Shown: positions 1-9,189 of the stretch, piece after piece
How the letters are laid out: every line of letters begins with the position of its first letter
Numbering within the stretch: the stretch's first letter is position 1
NCBI GenBank assembly: GCA_035500455.1
Contig: DATJXG010000061.1
Location: 1-30,976, forward strand
Direction: 5' to 3'
DNA length: 30,976 nucleotides
From: DATJXG01 sp035500455
Lineage (GTDB): Bacteria > Acidobacteriota > Terriglobia > Terriglobales > Acidobacteriaceae
Made by a program: the position numbers and the translations under genes
Notes under the pieces: model-generated
What the model was told of the DNA's origin: nothing
Databases searched by the model: none
What the model saw: the letters and a program-made list of their open reading frames with translations, nothing else

Positions 1-551
1 GTCCACTTGTAGCCGCTCGCCAGGCTCACCTCATGTGTGCCCTCGTCAGATGGACTGCCATCGCCCTTTTCCACATACATCTGCTCAAGCGCAGCTTGCG
101 GATCCACCTGCCAATCGAAGCGGAAGCTGTCCTGCAAGGGCAACCAGAATTCATGGGTATCCAGGTTTTCGATGCGGACCTTGTGCTCTACCGGCCCGAA
201 GTCTGCCCGCGCTGTCCATTCCCAACTCAAACGGAGCCGGGGAGATTCCGAGTTGTACACGAAAACAACGTGGCGGGCTTCGATGATGCTCGCCTGCGGG
301 TCAAACTTCCAATGCAGCGCGACGCTCTCGCCCTTGCTCTCGGCGGAACTCACCAAAGACTCGGGCGCGCGATTACTCCAGCTTTCTTGCCCGGATGGTT
401 GCAGGCTCACAAGACGCGGCGCGTCCGCACCTGCCTCGAAGCGCAGGGTGACATCGGCAGTGCGCAATTCCGCAGCGCTTTGCGCGCTCGCCGGCAAGGC
501 GGCGGCAAGCAGCAATGCAGCCGTTCGCCAAGTGCGGAAGGAACGTGCCAT
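1..551 (-). CDS. Secreted protein, N-terminal part (possible glycoside hydrolase, alpha-galactosidase-like)
   Basis: The frame is open from ATG 551 to the window edge (183 codons) and the gene continues outside. Residues 1-24 form a signal peptide: basic start MARSFRTWR, a Leu/Ala-rich core, and cleavage near PASAQ. The remaining part is beta-rich with many Trp and charged residues, for example LRLSWEW, RIENLDTHEFWLPLQD and MYVEKGDGSPSDEGTH. This resembles the N-terminal beta-sandwich that precedes the catalytic barrel in GH36-like alpha-galactosidases, but the catalytic part lies outside, so the assignment is an inference. In-frame ATGs at 557 and 566 are alternatives; none has a clear Shine-Dalgarno site. 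The gene follows the TonB-dependent receptor in the same direction after 70 nt, which suits glycan uptake and breakdown, although a hairpin at 578-610 separates them. Confidence 0.5.
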   Translation of the reverse strand, partial: MARSFRTWRTAALLLAAALPASAQSAAELRTADVTLRFEAGADAPRLVSLQPSGQESWSNRAPESLVSSAESKGESVALHWKFDPQASIIEARHVVFVYNSESPRLRLSWEWTARADFGPVEHKVRIENLDTHEFWLPLQDSFRFDWQVDPQAALEQMYVEKGDGSPSDEGTHEVSLASGYKW

Positions 552-577
552 AGGCATACAAAGCATAATGAATGAAC

Positions 578-610
578 GAGCCGGTTGGACATTCAACTTC
601 CAACCGGCTC
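578..610 (-). terminator. Perfect 12-bp hairpin between receptor gene and downstream secreted-protein gene
   Basis: The arms 578-589 (GAGCCGGTTGGA) and 599-610 (TCCAACCGGCTC) are exact reverse complements around a 9-nt loop. On the minus strand the hairpin is followed by GTTCATTCATT, which is T-rich but not a clean U tract. It begins 12 nt after the receptor stop codon. It may be a terminator or attenuator that lowers expression of the downstream gene, or an mRNA-stabilising stem at the receptor 3' end. Confidence 0.55.
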
Positions 611-621
611 CTGCCGTGGGG

Positions 622-3600
622 TTAGAAGAACAGTCGCAGTCCGATCTGCATGGTGCGGCTGCCGGTTTTGCCGTTCACGCCGCCGAACGTGGGGGAATCG
701 GGGTCGTTATCGACCTGTCCAAAGTTCGCGTGATTGAGAATGTTCAACGCCTCCACCCGGGCTTCCAGGTAGCGCGCCTCGTTGGGCGAGAAGTAGAACT
801 TCTTCAGCAACGTAGCATCGGTGTAGAAAGCGCCGGGATTGCGCACATTGGGGAACACAAACGGCGCGTTACTGAGGCTGTAGTCAGGGGTGCGCGCAAA
901 GGCAGAAGAATTGAAAATTCCCTGGGGATTGGAGTTGACGAAGGCGCCATTCACGAACACGCCCTTGGAATAGTCGGTACTTGAGGCTTTATACGAGGTC
1001 CCGGGATTGAGCGACCAGCGCAGCGCGGCTCCAGGCGCGGTCAGGCCGCTGTCCACATCCGGCATCAGCACTGGCGTGCCCTTGGGATACCAGGTAGAAA
1101 CGCCGGCCAATGCCCAGCCCCCGACTACCGCGTTGAGCACTTTCTTGCCCCAGGTGTCAGTACCGTTCATAAACTGGCGCCCTCTCCCAAACGGCAGGTC
1201 ATAGGAGTAGTTGAGTAACAGGGTCTGGGGCAGTTCGTACAGGGCCAGTCCGTAGGCTTCCATCAGGTTATGCGGATCCTGCAAAAGTCCGCGCCCCGCC
1301 GGGCCATTATGCTGGATGTCTTTGCCGGCGGTGTTGGTGAGCGTCTTGCGAATCGCATACGAGGCCAGCAACGACAGCCCGTGATAGCTGCGGGTCTGGA
1401 TCTGCATATTGAGGAAGTTCGAGAATGATCGTCCCCATGTCGCCTGGCCGGGCGAAACCTGCGTATATTGCGGCGACATTCCCAGCAACTGCGACAGCGG
1501 CACCGTCGGCTGACTCGCGAAGGTTTGCGATTGCCCGTAGAACGGATTAGGCACTTGCGCACTGAGATTGTCACCGAGTTGATAGTACTCAAGCGGAATG
1601 TTGGTGAGGCTCCATCCCCACACCGGCATCAGCAGGTGAATGCCGCGAATACCCGTGTAGTCCACGGTTGCCGTCCAGTCGCGCCCGATCTGACGCTGCA
1701 CGCTGACATCCCACATGTAATCTTCGGGACTGTCGAAGTGGCCGAGGGTTGTGCCCGCCTGGTCCAGGTTGGCCGCCGCCCCAAAAGTCTGGAATCCGTA
1801 CTCCGCGTTCGTGGTCACGGGCGGATAGTACCCGAGGTTTGTGCCGCCGGGCTGCAGCGGAAAGGTTCCCAGCCCGTGGTCCTGGCCAAACTCGCTGATC
1901 CAGTGCTGTCCATCCAGACTTGAAATCTGGTTAAAGGTGTTCGAGTTGTAATAGAAACTGAACCAGTCGGTGGAAAGCCCGTTCAGTCCCTGATAGATAA
2001 TGCCGCCGCTGGCGTGGACCACAGTCTTGTCATTAATTGCGTATGCAATTCCGACGCGGGGCTGGAAGTCCTTCCAGTTGGTAGTGTAGAGATTCTTCTG
2101 CGGATATTCGGGAGTATCGAGCAGCACGACGCGCCCGGTGGCCCCCTGGCTGAGCCAAGCCGGGTCTGGCAACCCAGCCAACCCGGGAACTGCGCTGGTC
2201 ACCTGGCTCCAGTCCCAGCCCGCGTTCGGCGTTAGTACGTTCTTCGCGTTGATGTCGTATTGCAGGCTGCCCTTGGGGAAGCGCGACTGCCTGGAACCGT
2301 CGTGGTCCCAGCGCAGCCCCAACTGCACCGTCAGCTTGCTGTTCACCTTCCAGTCGTCCATGACGTAGGCCGCCTCGTTAAACCCGTAAGGCGCGATGTT
2401 CCAGTTGCCCCATTGGAAGAAGTTCGACGAGCCCATCATGAGTTCGGCCAGCGGGCTGCCCGTAAGCCCGTCATTGTTGTTCCAGAACTGGTTGGAGCCT
2501 CCGCCATTGTTCACCCAGGCCACGCCGGTGTGATCGCCGCCGTTCTCATCGAAGCGGGCAAAATATTGTTCGTAGCCGACCTTGATGGTGTGGCGGTTGA
2601 GAACTTTGGTGAAGGCAACCGAGCCATTGGTGGTCTGATTGATGAACGAGTCAAACTCGGAACCACCGACTCCGGTATAGCCAAAACCGTTTGGATCGCC
2701 GGTATTCAATCCGGGAGGAATCTGGCTGGTGGTGCGCTCGGGGTTGTTGATGATGAGCGGATCGAACGGCCACGTGGTCGTATCGATGTTGGGATTGGCT
2801 GCTGCTCCCCAGCCAGACACGCCATCGCTCACCAGTTTCGCCACGCCGAAGCCGACGTGGACGTCAAAAATGGATTGCGGCGAGATCACCCAGGTGTACT
2901 GCAAGCTGCCGCTCACGTCATGGTCGGCGGTCGTGGACTGCGCCGTCCCGTCAAATGCCGCGGGGATGAAATTCGTCAGGCGGGTGCGGCTGGCGCTGAA
3001 GTTGAGTCTCTGATTGCTGGTGAGATTGTGATCCACCCGCACGAAGAAGCGGTCTGTGGGACGGTGGGTGGTAATTGTGGACCAGTAGTTGTAGCGGTGG
3101 TCGGTATTGGCGTCGGGAGCGTGGTTCGGCTCCGGCCACATGTTCAGATAATCGGCGAACAGCGTGCTTTGGGTGGAAAGTGTTGTGCTTGTGGTTGGAA
3201 TGGTGTCGTTGGGAAATTCCGGCCGCACCCAGTTGCCGCTGCCGTCATAGAAGCCGTGAAACGGATCGTAGATCTTCGCGAATACCGGGCTCCCCCCCTG
3301 GTCCGCGATGATGGTCTGGGAAAAATCGCCGGCGCGATTAGCGTCGGTCGGCACCGAACTTTTGACGTTCTGCCCCTGCGAGAAGCGCTCGCCTTCCCAA
3401 CCAAAGAAAAAGAAAGTGCGATTCTTGCCCGAATAAACGTGAGGGATATCGACCGGCCCGCCCAGAGAAAGTCCGTAGTTGTTCTGATGGAATGCCTGCT
3501 TGGAGATTCCCTGCGCGTTATTCAGCCAGTCGTTGCTGTTGAGCGCCTGGTTTCGGAAATACTCAAACAGGCGTCCGTGCAGCTGGCTGGTTCCGCTCTG

Positions 3601-4386
3601 CGTCTGCACCGAGATGATGCCGCCCGAGTAACGCCCGTGGTCGGCAGTCAACACGCCGCTCTCCACGCGAAACTCGCCGACGCTGTCCGGGGTAGGAATC
3701 GCGCGGTTGACGGCGTTGAATTCGGCATCCTGCAACTGGTTGCCGTCCACTGAAATGCTGGTGCCGTTCACCTGCCCGCCGGCGACCGAATACGAGTTTC
3801 CATTATTCGCGATCAGGTATCCGGCATTGCCCAGGCTGCCGATGTTGTCACTCAGCGGGCCCTGGCCCTGGATGGCGGGGGTGACCGCAGTCAAGTCAAG
3901 GGTATTGCGATTGAGCTGCGGCAACTCGGTGATCATCTTGTTGTCCAGCACCGTGGACGCCGTCGATTGATCCATAGAAATAATCGGGGTGCTGGTGACG
4001 TTCACCGTTTCTGTAACGGTTCCGGGCTTCAGGGTGAAGTTAAAAGCCAGGCGATCGCCGGTGCGCAGGGTCACTCCCGACTGCGTAATCGGGGAGAATT
4101 GCGCTTTGTTCACCTTGATTTCGTAGGGGCCCGGCAAGAGCTGGGGCAACACATACACGCCCGAGCCGTTGCTGGTGCTGGTGTACTGAACGCCGGTGGC
4201 AGTATTGGTCGCGACCACCTGCGTCTCCGGGATAGCGGCGCCGCTGGAATCGGTAATGATTCCGCTAATCTGGCCGTTGGTGGTTTGTGAGTAGAGCAAT
4301 CCTCCGCTCAGAAAAAGCGCCAACATCATCGTCAGGACGACGATGATCCTACCGACGTACCAAACCTTTCCCACGTTAGACGGCAT
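622..4386 (-). CDS. TonB-dependent receptor with N-terminal carboxypeptidase-regulatory-like domain
   Basis: A 1254-residue outer-membrane receptor. A signal peptide or anchor covers residues 1-33 (hydrophobic core IIVVLTMMLALFLSGGLL). Residues 38-120 form a carboxypeptidase-regulatory-like beta-sandwich (GQISGIITDSSGAAIPETQV, then YVLPQLLPGPYEIKV). A plug-like region follows at about 130-300 (TVLDNKMITELPQLNRNTLD), and the rest is a beta-barrel rich in aromatic residues and Asn/Gly, ending in Phe (MQIGLRLFF) as expected for BAM-assembled barrels. Size and architecture match the large Oar-like receptors expanded in Acidobacteriota. The substrate cannot be read from the sequence; the downstream probable glycoside hydrolase suggests a carbohydrate. 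The ATG at 4386 has a strong Shine-Dalgarno site (GGAGGGGG, about 6 nt upstream). Confidence 0.93.
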   Translation of the reverse strand: MPSNVGKVWYVGRIIVVLTMMLALFLSGGLLYSQTTNGQISGIITDSSGAAIPETQVVATNTATGVQYTSTSNGSGVYVLPQLLPGPYEIKVNKAQFSPITQSGVTLRTGDRLAFNFTLKPGTVTETVNVTSTPIISMDQSTASTVLDNKMITELPQLNRNTLDLTAVTPAIQGQGPLSDNIGSLGNAGYLIANNGNSYSVAGGQVNGTSISVDGNQLQDAEFNAVNRAIPTPDSVGEFRVESGVLTADHGRYSGGIISVQTQSGTSQLHGRLFEYFRNQALNSNDWLNNAQGISKQAFHQNNYGLSLGGPVDIPHVYSGKNRTFFFFGWEGERFSQGQNVKSSVPTDANRAGDFSQTIIADQGGSPVFAKIYDPFHGFYDGSGNWVRPEFPNDTIPTTSTTLSTQSTLFADYLNMWPEPNHAPDANTDHRYNYWSTITTHRPTDRFFVRVDHNLTSNQRLNFSASRTRLTNFIPAAFDGTAQSTTADHDVSGSLQYTWVISPQSIFDVHVGFGVAKLVSDGVSGWGAAANPNIDTTTWPFDPLIINNPERTTSQIPPGLNTGDPNGFGYTGVGGSEFDSFINQTTNGSVAFTKVLNRHTIKVGYEQYFARFDENGGDHTGVAWVNNGGGSNQFWNNNDGLTGSPLAELMMGSSNFFQWGNWNIAPYGFNEAAYVMDDWKVNSKLTVQLGLRWDHDGSRQSRFPKGSLQYDINAKNVLTPNAGWDWSQVTSAVPGLAGLPDPAWLSQGATGRVVLLDTPEYPQKNLYTTNWKDFQPRVGIAYAINDKTVVHASGGIIYQGLNGLSTDWFSFYYNSNTFNQISSLDGQHWISEFGQDHGLGTFPLQPGGTNLGYYPPVTTNAEYGFQTFGAAANLDQAGTTLGHFDSPEDYMWDVSVQRQIGRDWTATVDYTGIRGIHLLMPVWGWSLTNIPLEYYQLGDNLSAQVPNPFYGQSQTFASQPTVPLSQLLGMSPQYTQVSPGQATWGRSFSNFLNMQIQTRSYHGLSLLASYAIRKTLTNTAGKDIQHNGPAGRGLLQDPHNLMEAYGLALYELPQTLLLNYSYDLPFGRGRQFMNGTDTWGKKVLNAVVGGWALAGVSTWYPKGTPVLMPDVDSGLTAPGAALRWSLNPGTSYKASSTDYSKGVFVNGAFVNSNPQGIFNSSAFARTPDYSLSNAPFVFPNVRNPGAFYTDATLLKKFYFSPNEARYLEARVEALNILNHANFGQVDNDPDSPTFGGVNGKTGSRTMQIGLRLFF

Positions 4387-4731
4387 GTCCTACCCCCTCC
4401 GGTAAGAGCTGGTTTCTCCTGGGATTTTCCTGGCCCCACACTGACTCGGCAGGAAACTCTATAGCGATATCGTCAGCAGAACTATCCGTGATCAGGATTT
4501 TTCTTGCGTTTTATGATCGGAACAAGCATTCGCACCTCCCACGGTCGCGCTTGCTTCAATCCCAAGCCTTTGATTTGCCTGCACTTGGACCAGCCGGCCC
4601 GGACATAGCCGAAAGTCAATGGATTTCCAGCGAAACTTTGTTATCCCCGCCTCCGGCCAGATCGGATTCCCAAATCAGGAGCGCCGGCCCCGACGGGGAC
4701 GCCTGATGTGCTCTCAAATCGCGCGGGCATC
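4387..4731. other. 345-nt gap between receptor start and TPR gene end
   Basis: No convincing ORF. On the minus strand this carries the receptor ribosome-binding site at the low-coordinate end and a possible terminator for the TPR gene (4674-4707) at the other. I could not identify a confident -35/-10 pair for the receptor; the AT-richer stretch at about 4450-4520 is the likeliest promoter area. Confidence 0.4.
4674..4707 (-). terminator. Possible terminator hairpin of the TPR gene
   Basis: The outer arms 4674-4679 and 4702-4707 (ATCAGG/CCTGAT) enclose an inner CCCC-GAC-GGGG stem at 4688-4698. It lies 25 nt past the TPR stop codon. On the minus strand it is followed only by TTTGGG, so the U tract is weak. 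Confidence 0.4.
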
Positions 4732-6537
4732 TTACGGGTGAGACTCAGACTCGGTCTCATCGCGGTGGGAGTTACGCTGAAAGTTGTCGGAAAGCTCTTT
4801 TGAGGCGGCAAACGCGGCATTCGCTTCGGAAGTCTTCCCCAGCTTGCGGAGCACCGTGCCCAAGAGGTAGTGCAAGCTGCCTTTCTCGTCGGGGTAGCCT
4901 CTGCGCAGCGTGGGCGAAAGATTCCGCAGGGCTTCGTCCAGCGCGCCAGTCTCAGCGCACGCGGTGCCCAATTGTATGCGCGTGGCCAGATCGGCCGGGT
5001 CGGCGGCGGCCAACGGCCGCAAGTATTGCAGCGCTCCGGTGTAGTCCCGCTTCTCCATCTCGATTTTGGCCAGCGTGCGCATGGCAGGCACCCGGTGCGG
5101 ATCAAGCGCGAGGGCCCGCTGCGCCGTTTCCGCCGCCTCGGCGGTTTGTCCGGCGCCCAGTTGCGCCTCAGCCAGCCGCTGCAGAATCTCCGGATCATTG
5201 GGACGCATCGCCAGCGCCGAGCGATACTCCGAGGCCGCGGCGGCACTGTTGCCTTGCAACCGCAGCAGGACGTCTCCGCGCATCATGTGAAGCTGGGCTT
5301 CGTCCTCAGGGCTCTCTTTCATCCTGTCAGCCACCGCGCTGGCTTGCTGGGCGTAGCACCAGGAGAGCAGAAACATCGCATAGACTTCCGGATTTTTCCC
5401 GGAACGGTTAGCCTCCTGAGAAACCCGAGCCGGCGCGGCCGCCGCCTGGGAAAGGGTGCGGAGGCCGCCTTCCAGCGCCGGAATGGCACCCGGGCAGTCC
5501 TCCGACTCAGCCGAACTGATCGCCCCTTGCAGGCCGCGCTTCCTTGGGTCAGTCGGCGGCTCAACCGGCGGTGTGGGCGCCGCCGCCGCGGGGTTCCGCT
5601 GCTCATGCGCCGGTCGAGCAGCGATTTTCAGACGCAGGCCCTCGGGACCGCATCGTGTGGATACACACTCCAGAAATACCGCAGCTCTGCCCGAGATTTC
5701 CTTCCCTGCCGGCAACAATGTCGCCGGCCACTCCGATAGCGCCCTCACCAGCACTCCAGGCGCGCCGAGCGTAATCTTGTTCAACCATTCGGCTGCTCCC
5801 GCCCATTCATCCTTCTGCGCCGCAAGCAAAGCCGCGGCTTCCCATGCACGCGGATCCTTCGCATTTTCCCGCTGGGCCTTTTCCAACGAGGCCTCGGCTT
5901 CCCCCAGCTGCCCCGCCCCTGCCTGGGCGAGCGCCAACTCGCTCCAGATTCCCGGGGCTTGGCTGTCCAGATCGACCGAGCGCTGCAGAAGCTGGAGCCG
6001 CTGCGAATCTCCCAGCGGATGTGCCAGGGCCTGCAGCCGGTATTCCGCGGCCAGCCCGGGACGAGTGCTGCGCAACCGGCCCGCGATTTCCACGAACCGG
6101 CCCAGGCTGTAATCCACATACGCAACCGCCGCCTGCGATGACTGGGGAGCTACCCGCAGAGCACACGCGTATGCATTCATGGCCGCCTCATAATGCTTCA
6201 ATCCCGCCTCAGCCTCGCCCAGATATTCGCAGGGAAACTCCTCCTGCGGCCGCGCCCGCGCCGCTTCGCGCAGAAAGCCGAGTGCGTCCGCGCCTTTGCC
6301 GGTGCGCAGCAAATCAATTCCGAGCAGAAGATTTACGAAGTAATCGTGGGGCTGGAGCTTCCAGGCGCGGCGGAGTAGCGGAAGGGCATGCGCGTAGTCG
6401 TTGTGCTGATGAAAATCGAATCCCTGGTGGAGGAGATCGTCGAATTCACCTCCCGCCGGCGGAGGCGTCTGCGAGACCGCCACCCGAGCCACCAACAGCG
6501 GCAAACACGCGATAAGAATCAAAATCCAGCGACGCAA
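4732..6537 (-). CDS. Secreted/periplasmic TPR-repeat protein
   Basis: A 601-residue protein of tetratricopeptide repeats, which act as protein-protein scaffolds; the partner is unknown. I chose a TTG start at 6537 because GGAG lies 7 nt upstream and because it opens directly into a signal peptide (LRRWILILIACLPLLVA, cleavage near AVSQ). The frame stays open up to 6816, and an ATG at 6633 is an alternative, but that segment is Arg/Gly-rich and unlike a signal sequence. TPR-like helices occur at about residues 30-230 (YAHALPLLRRAWKLQPHD, HYEAAMNAYACALRVAP) and again at about 415-585 (NSAAAASEYRSALAMRPND, GALDEALRNLSP). A less regular segment lies between, containing CVSTRCGPEGLRLKIAARP. It is divergent from the gene at 6797. 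Confidence 0.75.
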   Translation of the reverse strand: MRRWILILIACLPLLVARVAVSQTPPPAGGEFDDLLHQGFDFHQHNDYAHALPLLRRAWKLQPHDYFVNLLLGIDLLRTGKGADALGFLREAARARPQEEFPCEYLGEAEAGLKHYEAAMNAYACALRVAPQSSQAAVAYVDYSLGRFVEIAGRLRSTRPGLAAEYRLQALAHPLGDSQRLQLLQRSVDLDSQAPGIWSELALAQAGAGQLGEAEASLEKAQRENAKDPRAWEAAALLAAQKDEWAGAAEWLNKITLGAPGVLVRALSEWPATLLPAGKEISGRAAVFLECVSTRCGPEGLRLKIAARPAHEQRNPAAAAPTPPVEPPTDPRKRGLQGAISSAESEDCPGAIPALEGGLRTLSQAAAAPARVSQEANRSGKNPEVYAMFLLSWCYAQQASAVADRMKESPEDEAQLHMMRGDVLLRLQGNSAAAASEYRSALAMRPNDPEILQRLAEAQLGAGQTAEAAETAQRALALDPHRVPAMRTLAKIEMEKRDYTGALQYLRPLAAADPADLATRIQLGTACAETGALDEALRNLSPTLRRGYPDEKGSLHYLLGTVLRKLGKTSEANAAFAASKELSDNFQRNSHRDETESESHP

Positions 6538-6796
6538 ACGCGGTTCTCCACGAGGCGGGCCCGAAGCCGATAGAATACGCCCCGCCCCAGACAGGCGACA
6601 ATGAATGACGGAATTTGTGAGGGAAAATCGCATAAGCGACGGCCCGCGAGGACCGCGCAGGATATGCTTTCGACGAGCCGCGCCGGAGCAAAGCGGCAGG
6701 CCGTCCTCCCCCATCGTTTGTGGACCAGGCTTGCATCGGAGTTTAGCGGGTCCGGTTTCCCGCTGCCCTTCGGCGCGGCGGTTAGCCATTCTCAGG

Positions 6797-8032
6797 ATGC
6801 GAAGTCTCGTTGCCATCGTCCTTGGCCTGTTGGCGCCGCTTCTGGCCTACGCCGCCGAGAAACCCCTTCCCCCTTTGCACGACGGCATCGTAGTGGCCGG
6901 GCCCGCCGACTTTCACAGCGACGGAGAACTGCGCATCGAAGGCCACGTCACGCTGCGCAATCTGACTCTGCACCTGCACGGCCCCATCCGCGTCGCGGCA
7001 GGCGCAACCTTCGACCTGGAGAAAGTAGACCTTATCGTTTCCGACCCTCCCGGCGCCCCCAACGGTACCAGCGGCCTGCGCTGCGAGGGTGCGGCCCATG
7101 TGATCCTGCGGAATTCAAAGATGGCGCCGGCAGGCAGCGCCCATCCCATGTGGCTGCTGCGGGGTCAGTTGGAAGTGGAAAACTTTCAGACAAAGAATTC
7201 CGAATTCCACCTGGATCACGTGCAGGCAAAACTCGATCGCCTGCGCATCTTCGAGTTGGAAATTTCCCGCGCAAGCCAGGTCACCGCGCACGATCTGGAC
7301 TTAGTGTTTCTTTCCACCCACAGCGGCGACGACGACCAACTGCAGTTTGCCGATATCCCCGCCGACAAGCCCTTTTCCGCCACCTTGAAGCTGGGGTCCG
7401 GAGCCAGCGCCGAACTGCACAACACCAGCGCCCAACTTTTCCTGGTCTACATGCATGGCCACAGCCAGCTTGCTCTCAACCGCATGGGGCGCGTGCAGTT
7501 GGCGATTTTCCCCGATTGCAAGGGCGCCCTGACGCTTCCTCATGGCATGGTCGGAACTGCAGCTCAGCCCGCCATTTTCCCCGCTCCGGGCGCGAGCAAC
7601 TGCCCCTTTCACATCTCCATGAGCGAGGTTAATCTCGATACGTGGGACGTGTACGCAGGAGGCGAGGCTGACCTGACCTTCACCCACAGCGTGATCGATG
7701 AACTCACCGCCAATGGCAACGCGAAAATAACCGTCCGCGACTCCGAACTTTATGCCGACTGGCTCGCTCTCGCCGGTGACGCTCAACTCCGCGTCGAAAA
7801 GTCCACGGTCGGAGCGCTGCGGCTTGTGGCCGAGCGCCCGGACCTGGCAACCACTCAGGTCCGGCTGGGCGGCCGCAGCCAGGCATTTTTTTCGCAGGTG
7901 CGCTTTGATTGTGGTATCTTCGCCGCCGATCAGGCGCGGGTGGAGATCGATCACGCCGAGACTCCACCGGCATACATTCAGCGCTCGGGATCGGCAGTAG
8001 TTCGTACGAGCGCGACGCCGGCGGCCAAGTAA
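6797..8032 (+). CDS. Secreted repetitive beta-rich protein of unknown function
   Basis: A 411-residue protein that I do not recognise by family. The ATG at 6797 is chosen because it opens into a clear signal peptide (MRSLVAIVLGLLAPLLAYAA); the frame is open upstream to 6605 but that part is not secretory. The mature part consists of short alternating beta-strand motifs such as GELRIEGHVTLRNLTLHLHG, AAHVILRNSKM, NAKITVRDSELYA and AQLRVEKSTVGALRLV. This spacing suggests a right-handed parallel beta-helix, as seen in proteins that bind or cleave polysaccharide, but no catalytic motif is visible. It ends 25 nt before the mutarotase-like gene in the same direction, so the two are probably cotranscribed. 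Confidence 0.7.
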   Translation: MRSLVAIVLGLLAPLLAYAAEKPLPPLHDGIVVAGPADFHSDGELRIEGHVTLRNLTLHLHGPIRVAAGATFDLEKVDLIVSDPPGAPNGTSGLRCEGAAHVILRNSKMAPAGSAHPMWLLRGQLEVENFQTKNSEFHLDHVQAKLDRLRIFELEISRASQVTAHDLDLVFLSTHSGDDDQLQFADIPADKPFSATLKLGSGASAELHNTSAQLFLVYMHGHSQLALNRMGRVQLAIFPDCKGALTLPHGMVGTAAQPAIFPAPGASNCPFHISMSEVNLDTWDVYAGGEADLTFTHSVIDELTANGNAKITVRDSELYADWLALAGDAQLRVEKSTVGALRLVAERPDLATTQVRLGGRSQAFFSQVRFDCGIFAADQARVEIDHAETPPAYIQRSGSAVVRTSATPAAK

Positions 8033-8057
8033 CAAAATCTTGAAAGGAAGCTGTGGA

Positions 8058-9053
8058 ATGCCTGAATTACGGGTAAGCGCGGACTGGACCTATCACGGAC
8101 TTCGAGCTGTCATCCTGGAAAACAGCCTGCTGCGGCTGGCGATCCTGCCCGAGGCCGGCGGCAAAATCTGGCAAATCACATATAAGCCGGAGGATGCCGA
8201 GCTACTGTGGAACAATCCGCGCATTGCTCCCGCGCGCCACGCCATCAGTTCCCGCTATGACGATGTGTGGAGCGGCGGCTGGGACGAACTCTTCCCCAAC
8301 GACGAGATCGCTGTCATCGATGGCGAGGCCTATCCCGATCATGGCGAGCTATGGACGGGAAACTGGAATGCCGAAACTTTTTCGTCCGCCGATGAGGCCG
8401 GCGTCACGCTGCGCTTCCAGACGCCCATCAGTTCGATTCATGTGGAGAAGAGAATCGCTATTCGACATGATTCATCGCAAGTAGTGTTCCACCACCGCTT
8501 CACCAACTGCGGCACGGCAGCCTTTCCCTTCTTGTGGAAACTGCATCCCGCGTTCAAAGTAACACCGCAACACCGCCTCGATTTTCCGCCCATGCAGGTG
8601 GAACTCGAGCCGGCGTTCCCCGGCACGCTGCAAGGGATGCCCGCGCAATTCGACTGGCCGCACGCCCACGCCGGCGGGCGCAAGGCTGACCTGCGGCGCG
8701 TGACTGCTGCGAATGAGCGTCAGCTTTATTTCTTCTACGGCACGGGGATAAAAGAGGGCTGGTGCGCCCTCACCAACACCGCCACGGGCGTTTCCTGCGG
8801 GTTGCGTTTCGATCCCGAGATTTTTCGCTGCTGTTGGCTGTTCGCCACCTACGGCGGCTGGCGCAACTACAACGTAGCGGTCCTGGAGCCCTGTACCGGC
8901 TATCCGCTGAATTTCGAAGCCATGCAGGCGTCTGGACGCCAGCGCACCCTGGCCCCGGGCGAGAGCCTGGAGACCGAAGTGCTCTTCATAGTGCAGGAAG
9001 GCATCCGCGCGGTACGCGGCATCGCAGCTGACGGAACTATAGCGCCGGAGTAA
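8058..9053 (+). CDS. Galactose-mutarotase-like (aldose 1-epimerase superfamily) protein
   Basis: A 331-residue cytoplasmic protein resembling the galactose mutarotase / aldose-1-epimerase fold, which interconverts sugar anomers or binds sugars. Family-like features are the opening strand pattern LENSLLRLAILPEAGGKIWQ, the WSGGWDELFPNDE segment, the conserved FLWKLHPAF with a His in the expected sugar-binding strand, and the late YPLNFEAM region. The exact subfamily (a DUF5107/DUF4432-type aldose-epimerase-like protein) is uncertain. ATG 8058 is preferred because GAAAGGAAG lies about 9 nt upstream; an in-frame TTG at 8040 is an alternative. It is probably cotranscribed with the preceding secreted protein, which fits sugar handling. 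It is followed by a large inverted repeat. Confidence 0.75.
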   Translation: MPELRVSADWTYHGLRAVILENSLLRLAILPEAGGKIWQITYKPEDAELLWNNPRIAPARHAISSRYDDVWSGGWDELFPNDEIAVIDGEAYPDHGELWTGNWNAETFSSADEAGVTLRFQTPISSIHVEKRIAIRHDSSQVVFHHRFTNCGTAAFPFLWKLHPAFKVTPQHRLDFPPMQVELEPAFPGTLQGMPAQFDWPHAHAGGRKADLRRVTAANERQLYFFYGTGIKEGWCALTNTATGVSCGLRFDPEIFRCCWLFATYGGWRNYNVAVLEPCTGYPLNFEAMQASGRQRTLAPGESLETEVLFIVQEGIRAVRGIAADGTIAPE

Positions 9054-9067
9054 GGCTGTTCAGTCCT

Positions 9068-9188
9068 CTTCGTGAACCTTCGTGCACCCTTGGTGTCCTT
9101 TGTGGTTGCTTTGCTTGGTCAGTTGGCACTGCACGCAGAAGACGGAACCACAAAAGACACTAAGGGTACACGAAGGTTCACGAAGGAG
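9068..9188. repeat. Long imperfect palindrome of CACNAAGG words between convergent genes
   Basis: The left arm (about 9068-9107) and right arm (9146-9188) are reverse complements over about 40 bp with only a few mismatches and a loop of about 38 nt. The right arm splits into words beginning CAC of 9, 11, 10 and 10 nt: CACAAAAGA, CACTAAGGGTA, CACGAAGGTT and CACGAAGGAG. It lies in the 136-nt gap between two convergent stop codons and ends one base before the EamA stop codon, so it could act as a bidirectional transcription end. A second copy with the same word-length series is at 19639-19741. Confidence 0.85.
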
Positions 9189-9189
9189 A

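Noticed and set aside
2260..3753. 497-codon plus-strand ORF opposite the TonB receptor gene
   Set aside because: Antisense shadow without motifs; the receptor frame is long and domain-supported.
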